This document shows positions 34,138-41,878 of a stretch of DNA of 64,000 bases, in pieces (within the stretch, counting starts at the first letter, position 1; each line of letters starts with the position of its first letter). The position numbers and the translations under genes were made by a program. The notes beneath the pieces were generated by a model that was not told the DNA's origin, ran no database searches, and saw nothing but the letters and a program-made list of their open reading frames with translations. The DNA comes from Bradyrhizobium guangdongense. GTDB lineage: Bacteria > Pseudomonadota > Alphaproteobacteria > Rhizobiales > Xanthobacteraceae. The stretch is taken from the NCBI RefSeq assembly GCF_004114975.1, contig NZ_CP030051.1:682001-746000 (forward strand). Reading direction: 5' to 3'.

Positions 34138-36360
34138 GTGACCGAGTTGGATGACGGCTATCTTGAAGAGTGTGCCGCAGAGCCCATTAAGATCCCGGGA
34201 GCAATTCAGCCTCACGGCGCGCTTTTGGTGGTCGAACCTGAAACCCTGAAGATATTGCAACAGAGCGCGAACGCTCGCCGACTGCTTGGGTTCGATGTCC
34301 GCAATGACGCGTTGCTCTCTGCTTATGAGGAAGCGACCACGCTTTGCGAGGAAATCCGTGGGTGGTTGTCGGGAGGCGAAAACACGCTTTTCTACCTGGT
34401 TGCAGTCGGATCGCAGCAGCTTCAGCTCACCGCCCACCGCAGCCCCCAAGGACTCTTGTTGGAATTCGAACCACCGCCGCGGCCAGGCGAGTCGACGCTG
34501 GATGGTCTTTACCCGCGGTTGCGGGACTTTCTGGACCGCATATCCGGCGCCCACGATATTATTAGCATCGCTGAGGAGGTGGCCCGCGAGGTGCGGGCAA
34601 TCACCCATTTTGATCGAGTTCTCCTTTACAGCTTCGACGGTAACGGCGACGGCACGGTTTTGGCCGAAGACACGAATAAAATTCTTCCTTCCTACCTCGG
34701 CCTTCGATTTCCCGCATCCGATATTCCCGCTCAAGCGCGGGAGCTCTATCGCCTGAACAGGATCCGGCTCATTCCTGACGCCAGCTACGATCCGGTCGAG
34801 ATCGAACCCTCGATCAGTCCCCTCAACGGACTGCCGCTTGACCTGTCGCAGGTGGCGCTGCGCAGCGTTTCGCCCGTTCATCTCGAATACATGCGCAACA
34901 TGGAGACGGCGTCGTCGATGTCGATGTCAATCATCGTCGACGGTGCGTTGTGGGGGCTCATCTCCGGGCATAGCCGCGCCTCTCGGATGGTCAACGCGCA
35001 GATCCGCACCGCATGCGACATCCTCGCTCAAGTCGTGTCGCTGCAGATTGGCTCGCGCCTGAAGGCAAGCAGTGCCGCGGAACGCCTTGAGCTGAAGAGC
35101 GTGGAGACGTCGCTGCTCAGCAAGCTTTCGGTCGCGACTTCGTTTCAGCGCGGGCTGGTAAACAATCCGCACGAATGGCTGCGGCTTGTGGATGCGGAAG
35201 GCGCTGCAGTTGTCGTGCAGGGCGGCATACTGACGACCGGTCAGACGCCGAGCGAGCGCCAGATACGTGATCTGGCGACGTGGCTCTTCGAGGCCGGGCA
35301 CGACGTATTGGAAACGAATTCGCTGGCTTCGATATGGTCGGGCGGCGAGTTCTTGAGCGAAAAAGCCAGTGGTGTGCTGGCGGTCTCCATCTCGCAGATC
35401 CGGGGCGATTACATCATCTGGTTCAGGCCCGAAGTCGTCAAGACGGTTGCTTGGGGAGGCGATCCCAACAAGCCTATGGAGAGCGGGGCCGGCCGGCTTC
35501 ATCCGCGCAAGTCTTTCGACCTTTGGAAACAGCTTGTCCGTCAGCAGTCGAAGCCGTGGACTTCGGCAGAAGTGGAGAGCGCGCTCGGCTTCCGCGCGTC
35601 GATTCAGACTCTTGTGCTGAAGGCTGCGGAGGAGCGTGCTGAACTCACGGACCGGCTGGAAGCCGCCAACAAGGAGCTGGAGTCGTTTTCCTATTCGATT
35701 TCGCACGATCTGCGTGCCCCTTTCCGGCACATCGTCGGTTTCGCAGAACTTCTGTCGGACAAGGAGAAAGGGCTCGATCAAAAGTCGCGTCACTACATCG
35801 AAACAATTAGGGGCGCCGCCATCTCGGCAGGAAGGCTCGTCGACGACCTTTTGCATTTTTCCCAACTCGGGCGCTCTCAGCTTCTCAAGTCGAACGTCGA
35901 TGTCGCCAAGATTGTCAACGAATTGAGGCATTCGTTGCGGACGGAGACCGAGGGGCGAAACATCGAATGGCAGGTAGGGGCGCTTCCAATAGGCTATGGC
36001 GACCCCGCCATGCTTCGTCAGGTGCTTCAGAACCTGCTTCACAACGCCATCAAGTATACGGCGCCGCGGGACCCGGCCATCATCACCATCTCAGGCCACG
36101 AAGACGCGAACAGCACGACTTATATCGTCGCTGACAACGGCGTCGGCTTCGAGATGAAGTACGTCGACAAGCTTTTTGGCGTCTTTCAGCGCCTTCATAG
36201 GGCCGAGGAATTCGAGGGGACTGGCATCGGATTGGCCTTGGCCAAGCGCATCGTCGACCGCCACGGCGGCTCAATTAGCGCCGAAGGCAAGGTAGGGGCC
36301 GGCGCCTCCCTCACTTTCACCTTGCCGCGCCCCAAAGATTTGAAGAAGAGGAGCTCTTAA
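34138..36360 (+). CDS. bphP: Bacteriophytochrome sensor histidine kinase
   Basis: 740 residues from GTG 34138, which follows AGAAGG at 9 bases; a TTG 39 bases upstream is less likely. Order: PAS with the bilin-binding Cys12 in EECAAEPIKIPGAIQPHG; GAF (~145-315) with FPASDIPAQARELYRLNRIR, the chromophore-pocket DIP motif; PHY (~325-490); HisKA with SYSISHDLRAPFRH (phospho-His ~522); HATPase with NLLHNAIKYT, ADNGVGF and GTGIGLALAKRIVDRHGG. It is a biliverdin-binding red/far-red sensor in the cytoplasm. It is followed directly by a receiver gene (stop and next start adjacent), its probable phosphorylation partner. No heme oxygenase gene for biliverdin is seen nearby. Confidence 0.92.
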   Translation: MTELDDGYLEECAAEPIKIPGAIQPHGALLVVEPETLKILQQSANARRLLGFDVRNDALLSAYEEATTLCEEIRGWLSGGENTLFYLVAVGSQQLQLTAHRSPQGLLLEFEPPPRPGESTLDGLYPRLRDFLDRISGAHDIISIAEEVAREVRAITHFDRVLLYSFDGNGDGTVLAEDTNKILPSYLGLRFPASDIPAQARELYRLNRIRLIPDASYDPVEIEPSISPLNGLPLDLSQVALRSVSPVHLEYMRNMETASSMSMSIIVDGALWGLISGHSRASRMVNAQIRTACDILAQVVSLQIGSRLKASSAAERLELKSVETSLLSKLSVATSFQRGLVNNPHEWLRLVDAEGAAVVVQGGILTTGQTPSERQIRDLATWLFEAGHDVLETNSLASIWSGGEFLSEKASGVLAVSISQIRGDYIIWFRPEVVKTVAWGGDPNKPMESGAGRLHPRKSFDLWKQLVRQQSKPWTSAEVESALGFRASIQTLVLKAAEERAELTDRLEAANKELESFSYSISHDLRAPFRHIVGFAELLSDKEKGLDQKSRHYIETIRGAAISAGRLVDDLLHFSQLGRSQLLKSNVDVAKIVNELRHSLRTETEGRNIEWQVGALPIGYGDPAMLRQVLQNLLHNAIKYTAPRDPAIITISGHEDANSTTYIVADNGVGFEMKYVDKLFGVFQRLHRAEEFEGTGIGLALAKRIVDRHGGSISAEGKVGAGASLTFTLPRPKDLKKRSS

Positions 36361-36819
36361 TTGCCGGACCTCAGACCGATTCTGCTTGTTGAAGACAACC
36401 CGCGAGACCTCGAGCTGACGCTGGCGGCGCTTGCGAAGTGCCAGTTGGCTAACGAGATCGTCATTGCTCGCGACGGAGCCGAAGCGCTCGATTACCTGGC
36501 CGCGAGAGGCAGCTTCGAAGGCAGGCCGCCCGGCGATCCGGCCGTTGTGCTGCTCGATCTAAAGCTTCCCAAAATCGACGGGCTGCAGGTTCTCGAAAAG
36601 GTCAAGAATGACCGCCACCAGCGCCAGATCCCCGTCGTGATGCTGACCTCCTCGAGAGAGGAGCGCGATCTGGTGAAGAGCTACGAACTGGGCGTCAACG
36701 CCTTTGTCGTGAAGCCCGTGGACTTCAACGCCTTCTTCGAAGCCATCCAGGATCTCGGAATGTTTTGGGCCGTGCTGAACGAGCCGCCTCCCCGCCCCTT
36801 CACCAACGAGGCCCAATGA
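36361..36819 (+). CDS. Single-domain response regulator (Rcp1-like)
   Basis: 152 residues starting with TTG directly after the phytochrome stop. It is a receiver domain only: acidic pocket EDN at 11-13, phospho-acceptor Asp66 in VVLLDLKLPKIDG, Thr/Ser in VVMLTSSREERD and the conserved Lys in AFVVKPVDF. The KLPKIDGLQVLEKVKND and VNAFVVKPVDFNAFFEAI segments are typical of phytochrome-linked Rcp regulators with an extended C-terminal helix. With no output domain it likely relays phosphate. Its stop overlaps the hybrid kinase start (ATGA). Confidence 0.9.
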   Translation: MPDLRPILLVEDNPRDLELTLAALAKCQLANEIVIARDGAEALDYLAARGSFEGRPPGDPAVVLLDLKLPKIDGLQVLEKVKNDRHQRQIPVVMLTSSREERDLVKSYELGVNAFVVKPVDFNAFFEAIQDLGMFWAVLNEPPPRPFTNEAQ

Positions 36820-39251
36820 TGAAGCAAGAGCCTATCCGCATTCTGCTGCTTGAAGACAGTGAGATCGATGCCGAACTGCTGGCGGCGCATCTATCGAAGG
36901 CCCAATTGGGCTTCACACTCGACCGCGTCTACAACAGACGGGATTTCGTCGCGGCTTTGGAAGGCGGCGGCCATGACATCGTGCTGGCGGACTATTCATT
37001 GCCCGATTTCGACGGCCTCTCGGCACTGAACATCTCCACGGTTCTGCAGCCCGATCTTCCCTTCATCTTCGTATCGGGAGTCGTTGGCGAGGAATTTGCC
37101 ACAAACGCGCTCAAGCGGGGCGCCACTGATTACGTGGTGAAGCGGAATCTCACACGGCTGTCGACAGCGGTAGAGCGTGCGCTCGAACAAGCCCGCCAGC
37201 GCGCATCGGCCAAGAAGATCCAAGATGCTTTGGCCCGCAGCGAAGTCAGCGCGCGTCTGGCGATGGAAGCGGCCAAGCTCGGCCTGTGGGACTATGATCC
37301 GGCGACGAGAGAGCTCAAGTGGGACGCCAGCGCGAAGGCGATGCTCGGCTGGCCGGTCCAGAAATCGCCGGGTTATCGAGACTATCTTGCCGCCTGTCAT
37401 CCGGACGACCGCGACCGACTTCATCAGGCTGTCCGCCAGGCGACGAAGTGGTCTCGCGAACACGATGGCACGTTCGGTGCGGAATATCGTATCTTCTCGG
37501 ACGCCGGCAGCGAGCGTTGGGTAGCCGCCCGCGGTCAGGCATTGTTCGAAGAGAAGGAATTCAAACGCTTTGTCGGGGTCGTGCGCGACATCACCGAGGA
37601 ACGCAGAGCGAAGAAGGATCTGGAAGACCTCACGACCGACCTGGAACGTCGCGTCGCGGAACGAACCGCGGAGCGAGACAGCCTTTGGCGGCTCAGTCCA
37701 GACCTGTTCGCCGTGATCGGACGGGAGGGACGATTGCGGCGCCTCAACCCGGCTTGGAGCACAATGCTCGGGTACGCCGAAGGCACCCTTACGGAGAGCA
37801 TGTTCGATCTGTTGCTGCCCCCCGAAGAGCGCACCGAGGTGAAGCGACAGCTTGCCGATACGATCCGCGATCGCACCGTCGGTCGCTTCGAAAGCCGTAT
37901 CCGCCATGCGAACGGCGAATGGCGGTGGGTCACCTGGAATGCGGCGCCGGATGAGGAAGCCATCTATCTCGTTGGACGCGACTGCACCGCCGAAAGAGCG
38001 GCAGCGACCGCGCTGGCTGAACGCAACGCCGAACTCGCCCGGCAGATCGAAGAGCGGGAGCGCGTCGAACAGACCCTCCGGCAGATGCAGCGGCTCGAGG
38101 CCGTCGGACAGCTCACCGCCGGGGTCGCTCACGATTTCAACAACCTTCTTACGGTCATCCTGGGCAACATTGCTTTCGTGGAGAAGCGGTTCGACAAGCC
38201 GGAGCGCGAGCAGGACGTCCGATCGCGCCTCCAATACATGCGGACCGCGGCTGAGCGAGGAGCCACACTTACCGCCCAGTTGCTGGCGTTCTCGCGGCGC
38301 CAGAAGCTCGAGCCAAAGCCCGTCGACCTGAATGAAACCGTGACCGGGATGAGCGAGCTTCTGCAGAGCACGATGAAAGGCTCAATCCGGATCGAAACCG
38401 TGTTGAAGAGCGACCTAGCCCCAGCACTCGTTGACCCGACCCAGATCGAATTGATCATTCTCAATCTGGCCATCAACGCGCGGGACGCAATGGAGATCGG
38501 CGGCGCGCTGACCGTCGAAACCAGTCAGGCGGTCGTCAAAGAACCGCCGGCCAGGCCGGCCGACCCGCCTCCGGGTGATTACGTGGTCCTGACGGTGAGC
38601 GACACCGGTACCGGCATTCCTCCACATGTTCTCGACCATGTGTTCGAGCCGTTTTTCACCACAAAGGAGGTCGGAAAAGGTTCAGGCCTTGGATTGCCGC
38701 AAGTATTCGGGTTCGCCAAGCAGTCCGGCGGTGGCGTGAAGATCAGGACGGCTACAGGGGAAGGTACCAGCGTTAGCGTCTATCTTCCTCGCGCCGCCAA
38801 TGTCTCCCAGGCCCCTGGGCAGACGCCGAAAAGCGAGACCGCGTCAGGCCGGGCCTCCGCCAAGACAATCCTTCTGGTCGATGACGACAGCGCCGTTCGC
38901 GAGGTGGTCGGCGTGATGCTCGAAGAGCTGGGGTACTCCGTTGTCAGCGTGGGTAGCGGCGCCGCCGCCTTGGATATCCTTGCCGGGCCGGAGCATTTTG
39001 ACGCTCTGATAGTGGACTACGCCATGCCGGCGATGAGCGGCGTGGAGGTTGCCAAGAAGGCACATGGACTCCGACCGCATCTTCCGACTCTTTTTGCGAC
39101 CGGCTATGCCGACCTCAAGGCTCTTGAAGAGATCCATCACGCGAGGCTGATAAGGAAGCCGTTTCAGGAGGAAGAGTTGGCGCGCCGGCTCCACGAAGCA
39201 TTTGCCGAGTTCGACGATCCCAAAATCGTTCGTCTGCGGGGCGCCGGCTAG
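36816..39251 (+). CDS. Hybrid sensor kinase (REC-PAS-PAS-HisKA-HATPase-REC)
   Basis: 811 residues from ATG 36816 in an ATGA overlap; a second ATG follows at once. The N-terminal receiver has Asp59 in IVLADYSLPDFDG. Two PAS domains follow (~150-270 and ~285-415; LGLWDYDPATRELKW, FESRIRHANGEWRWVTW) separated by a coiled coil. HisKA has GVAHDFNNLLTVILG (phospho-His ~439), the HATPase has NLAINARDAM, DTGTGIP and GSGLGLPQVFGFAKQSGG, and a C-terminal receiver has Asp ~735 in ALIVDYAMPAMSG. A receiver at each end suggests input from the phytochrome side and output to another acceptor. No membrane segments. Confidence 0.9.
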   Translation: MMKQEPIRILLLEDSEIDAELLAAHLSKAQLGFTLDRVYNRRDFVAALEGGGHDIVLADYSLPDFDGLSALNISTVLQPDLPFIFVSGVVGEEFATNALKRGATDYVVKRNLTRLSTAVERALEQARQRASAKKIQDALARSEVSARLAMEAAKLGLWDYDPATRELKWDASAKAMLGWPVQKSPGYRDYLAACHPDDRDRLHQAVRQATKWSREHDGTFGAEYRIFSDAGSERWVAARGQALFEEKEFKRFVGVVRDITEERRAKKDLEDLTTDLERRVAERTAERDSLWRLSPDLFAVIGREGRLRRLNPAWSTMLGYAEGTLTESMFDLLLPPEERTEVKRQLADTIRDRTVGRFESRIRHANGEWRWVTWNAAPDEEAIYLVGRDCTAERAAATALAERNAELARQIEERERVEQTLRQMQRLEAVGQLTAGVAHDFNNLLTVILGNIAFVEKRFDKPEREQDVRSRLQYMRTAAERGATLTAQLLAFSRRQKLEPKPVDLNETVTGMSELLQSTMKGSIRIETVLKSDLAPALVDPTQIELIILNLAINARDAMEIGGALTVETSQAVVKEPPARPADPPPGDYVVLTVSDTGTGIPPHVLDHVFEPFFTTKEVGKGSGLGLPQVFGFAKQSGGGVKIRTATGEGTSVSVYLPRAANVSQAPGQTPKSETASGRASAKTILLVDDDSAVREVVGVMLEELGYSVVSVGSGAAALDILAGPEHFDALIVDYAMPAMSGVEVAKKAHGLRPHLPTLFATGYADLKALEEIHHARLIRKPFQEEELARRLHEAFAEFDDPKIVRLRGAG

Positions 39252-39306
39252 GTCATGGTCGGCAAAACCTTTCTATCTTGCCTGAGATGCACCTTTGGAG
39301 ATCGAC

Positions 39307-39654
39307 ATGCCGCTGCGGCTGCTGGTGGTGGAAGACGAAAGCTTAATTGCCATGATGATAGAAGACATGGCCGAAGAACTGGGCCACGAAGTCGTTGCCA
39401 AGGCGACTAATGTCCCACAAGCAACGAGCTTGATCGACGCTGGCGGATTCGATGTAGCCCTCTTGGACGTCAACCTCGCCGGCGAATTCAGCTATGGTCT
39501 GGCCGAGATGCTGCAGACCAGGGACGTCCCATTCTTGTTCACGACAGGCTACGGAGCAGGGATCGAGGAAGAATGGCGAAATTGCAAAATCCTGCAAAAG
39601 CCGTTTGCAGAGGATCAGCTCAACGCTGAACTTGTCGCGTTCGAGAAAGGGTGA
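39307..39654 (+). CDS. Single-domain response regulator
   Basis: 115 residues from ATG 39307, preceded by TTGGAG; a TTG four codons upstream is in frame but lacks a site. Receiver: EDE at 9-11, phospho-acceptor Asp54 in VALLDVNLAGE, FLFTTGYGAG and Lys in ILQKPFAEDQL. This CheY/FixJ-like stand-alone receiver with the TTGYG motif is typical of those following HWE or PAS kinases in rhizobia. It is 55 bases after the hybrid kinase and closes the signalling operon. Confidence 0.88.
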   Translation: MPLRLLVVEDESLIAMMIEDMAEELGHEVVAKATNVPQATSLIDAGGFDVALLDVNLAGEFSYGLAEMLQTRDVPFLFTTGYGAGIEEEWRNCKILQKPFAEDQLNAELVAFEKG

Positions 39655-39995
39655 AGCGGCGCCTTGTCGTGGTATTTGACACGCGCGCCCGGTATGTTTT
39701 CGCAGAAATCGTAGTCTGGCGCGGAAAATCTCGGCGTCAGTGGGACTCTCTTCCCCCTTCGCCGCGATTGTGTGAAAATCCGCGGAAAACAAGGATTCAT
39801 GACCACCCCTGTGTACCACCCGTTCCGCGATTCAGGGTGTCATTCTCAGTCGATTTCGAGGCGCTTCAGGACGCCAATCGATCGTCGCTTGTCGTCCTGG
39901 AGAGGGTGAAGTCCAGGCTTTCCCCTTCACGTCGCGAGCGACCCGCAGGGCCCGTCCGACAACAGCCTTGCTTCTGCATCGCACGGCCCGGCGTT
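39655..39995. other. Gene-free stretch containing repeat copy B
   Basis: No gene is supported. The second copy of the ~150 bp repeat lies here between the signalling operon and the convergent ZIP transporter gene. Confidence 0.5.
39737..39880 (+). repeat. Diverged direct repeat, copy B
   Basis: Partner of 32818-32970, same orientation: AGTGGGACTCTCTTCCCC at about 39738, AAAACAAGGATTC at about 39787, CTGTGTACCACC at about 39809 and TTTCGAGGCG at about 39855. Together the copies bracket 6.8 kb. Confidence 0.6.
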
Positions 39996-40748
39996 CTAAG
40001 TCTCTCCTAAGTTAGAGAGCGCAAAGGCGACGAGGAGGCCGACGACAACGAGCAAGCCGGCCAGCTTCTGTTCGCCTTCGACCGCTTCGGGCACCATGGT
40101 GTTCACCACCATCGTCAGGAGAGCGCCCGCAGCGACGGCACTCACGGCAGCAACGACCTGAGGGGAAGCTCCGCCAAGGAAAGCCGCTCCCGCGGAAGCA
40201 GCAAGCCCGGAGAGGACGGCGATCGTTGCCCAAAGGCCAAAGATGTAGAGCCGGGAGCGACCCGCGGTTCGCATGCCGAGCGCACTGGACAGTCCTTCCG
40301 GGAAATTGGACAGGAAGATAGCTGCCAGCATAGCGAGGCTGATGCCTTTCCCGCTCAACAGCCCGAGCCCCAGAACCACGCTTTCCGGAACCCCGTCGAG
40401 GAGCGACCCGATAGCGATCGCCAACCCTCCGCCTTGGCCGGCGTTCGCCTGCTGGTCCCCGGACCGTTTACGTGAATGCGCGCCTGCTCGAGAGACCGCC
40501 CAATCGGCAAGGGCATACATTGCGGAGCCCGCAACGGCACCGGCGACGATCGGCCAGATCCCGCCTTCCTGATACCCGTCCTCCAACAGGTCGTAGGCCA
40601 CGGCCGAGATCAGCACGCCGCAACCGAACGACATGATCCCCGCGGTAACGTACCGAGGCATTCTGAGGACGAATGCGACGGCTGCTCCCAGGAGCAGCGA
40701 TGAGGCACCAAGCAGCCCCCAAAGGCCGGCGGTCAACCAGATCGGCAT
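39996..40748 (-). CDS. ZIP family divalent metal transporter
   Basis: 250 residues, about eight membrane helices with no signal peptide. Metal-site helices carry SLLDGVPESVVLGLGL and FLSNFPEGLSSALG, the paired D/N-x-P-E signature of ZIP (ZupT-like) transporters; the His of the usual H-x-x-x-E motif is replaced. A cytoplasmic loop (SRAGAHSRKRSGDQQ) lies between helices 3 and 4 where a His-rich loop usually sits. It would import zinc or other divalent ions across the inner membrane. It is transcribed away from the small basic gene, 11 bases apart. Confidence 0.85.
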   Translation of the reverse strand: MPIWLTAGLWGLLGASSLLLGAAVAFVLRMPRYVTAGIMSFGCGVLISAVAYDLLEDGYQEGGIWPIVAGAVAGSAMYALADWAVSRAGAHSRKRSGDQQANAGQGGGLAIAIGSLLDGVPESVVLGLGLLSGKGISLAMLAAIFLSNFPEGLSSALGMRTAGRSRLYIFGLWATIAVLSGLAASAGAAFLGGASPQVVAAVSAVAAGALLTMVVNTMVPEAVEGEQKLAGLLVVVGLLVAFALSNLGET

Positions 40749-40759
40749 CGGAGCACCAG

Positions 40760-40900
40760 CTATGTTTCGCGACCTGGGGGCGGCGAGACCTGGCTTGCGC
40801 TCTTCTCCCGCGTCTTACTTGCCTTCTTCACCGCCGAGCGGCGCTTCAGAACCGATGTCAGAGCGCTCGCCATCTTGCGCGCGATCTTACCTGCAGCCAT
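40760..40900 (-). CDS. Small Lys/Arg/Ala-rich basic protein
   Basis: 46 residues starting AAGKIARKMASALTSVLKRR, about one third Lys/Arg with many Ala/Ser, like the short histone-like or DNA-binding tails of alphaproteobacteria. It is in the same direction as the ZIP gene and 11 bases before it. No strong ribosome binding site is seen, so existence as a gene is plausible but unproven. Confidence 0.4.
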   Translation of the reverse strand: MAAGKIARKMASALTSVLKRRSAVKKASKTREKSASQVSPPPGRET

Positions 40901-40995
40901 TGCCCGTGCGCCATTTACCAAAGTTCGATCCTCCAATTGCTGCGTAAGCGATGCGACCAGCGGTTCTCGTTGGGATCATGACCCTGAGGCTTTGC

Positions 40996-41868
40996 CTAGC
41001 CTCCGCTTGCGAAGCCGGGGAATAGGGTCATGCCGCCGTCGATGAACAGGGTGGCGCCGGTGACGTAGTCGGCGGCGTCGGAGACGAGCCAGGCGACCGC
41101 CTGCGCGATGTCGTCCGGCTCTCCGATGCGCTTGTAGGGCACCAGCGTCATCAGGCTTTCGTACGCTTCCCTCGTCTCCCAGGCGCGCTGATTGATGGGC
41201 GTCCGGATGGCGCCGGGTGCGATGCCGTTGACGCGGATGCCGATGGGGGCGACTTCCTGCGCGATGCTTCGCATCATCTGCATCACGCCGCCTTTCGATG
41301 CCGCGTAGTTCGCGTGGCCCGCCCACGGAATCTCCTGATGGACCGAACTCATGCAGACGAGCTTGCCGGCCGCGGCCGAGATGTCACCGACGATGCCCCG
41401 TCTTTTGAATTCGCGGACTGCCTCCCGGGCACATAGGAACTGGCCGGTGAGATTGACGCCGATCACCTTATTCCACTGATCGATCGTCATCTCATGGAGG
41501 GGCGCGTCGCGCTGCAGTCCGGCGTTGTTCACCACGATGTGCAACGTGCCGAAATGATCGATGGCACGGGCGAACATCGACCGGACGTCATCCTCGTTGC
41601 TGACGTCCGCCTTGATTGCGATCGCTTTTCTGCCCCGGGCCTCGATTTCATGAACGACTTCTTCGGCTGAGACGGGATCCACGACATAGTTGACGACGAC
41701 GTCGGCGCCGGCCGCGGCCAGCCCCAGCGCGACCGCGCGGCCGATACCTGAGTTGGCGCCGGTCACCAGCGCAGGCTGCCCTTCCAGGGTCACGGGAAAG
41801 CGGGCCTGCGGTCGCAAGCGCTCGCCCGGGCTTGCCGGAGCGGCCGGGTCGGTTGAATTCACTGTCAT
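40996..41868 (-). CDS. SDR family oxidoreductase (glucose 1-dehydrogenase-like)
   Basis: 290 residues from ATG 41868, which follows AGGAGGTCCGCC. TGANSGIGRAVALGLAAAGA is the NAD(P)-binding site and NNAG appears as IVVNNAGLQRDAP. The active site shows Ser-Tyr-Lys as MSSVHQEIPWAGHANYAASKGG. YVTGATLFIDGGMTLFPGF is the C-terminal signature seen in glucose 1-dehydrogenase-type SDRs. It lies 10 bases after the GH15 gene, so hydrolysis of a glucan followed by oxidation of released glucose is a reasonable joint role (inference). Confidence 0.85.
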   Translation of the reverse strand: MTVNSTDPAAPASPGERLRPQARFPVTLEGQPALVTGANSGIGRAVALGLAAAGADVVVNYVVDPVSAEEVVHEIEARGRKAIAIKADVSNEDDVRSMFARAIDHFGTLHIVVNNAGLQRDAPLHEMTIDQWNKVIGVNLTGQFLCAREAVREFKRRGIVGDISAAAGKLVCMSSVHQEIPWAGHANYAASKGGVMQMMRSIAQEVAPIGIRVNGIAPGAIRTPINQRAWETREAYESLMTLVPYKRIGEPDDIAQAVAWLVSDAADYVTGATLFIDGGMTLFPGFASGG

Positions 41869-41878
41869 GGCGGACCTC

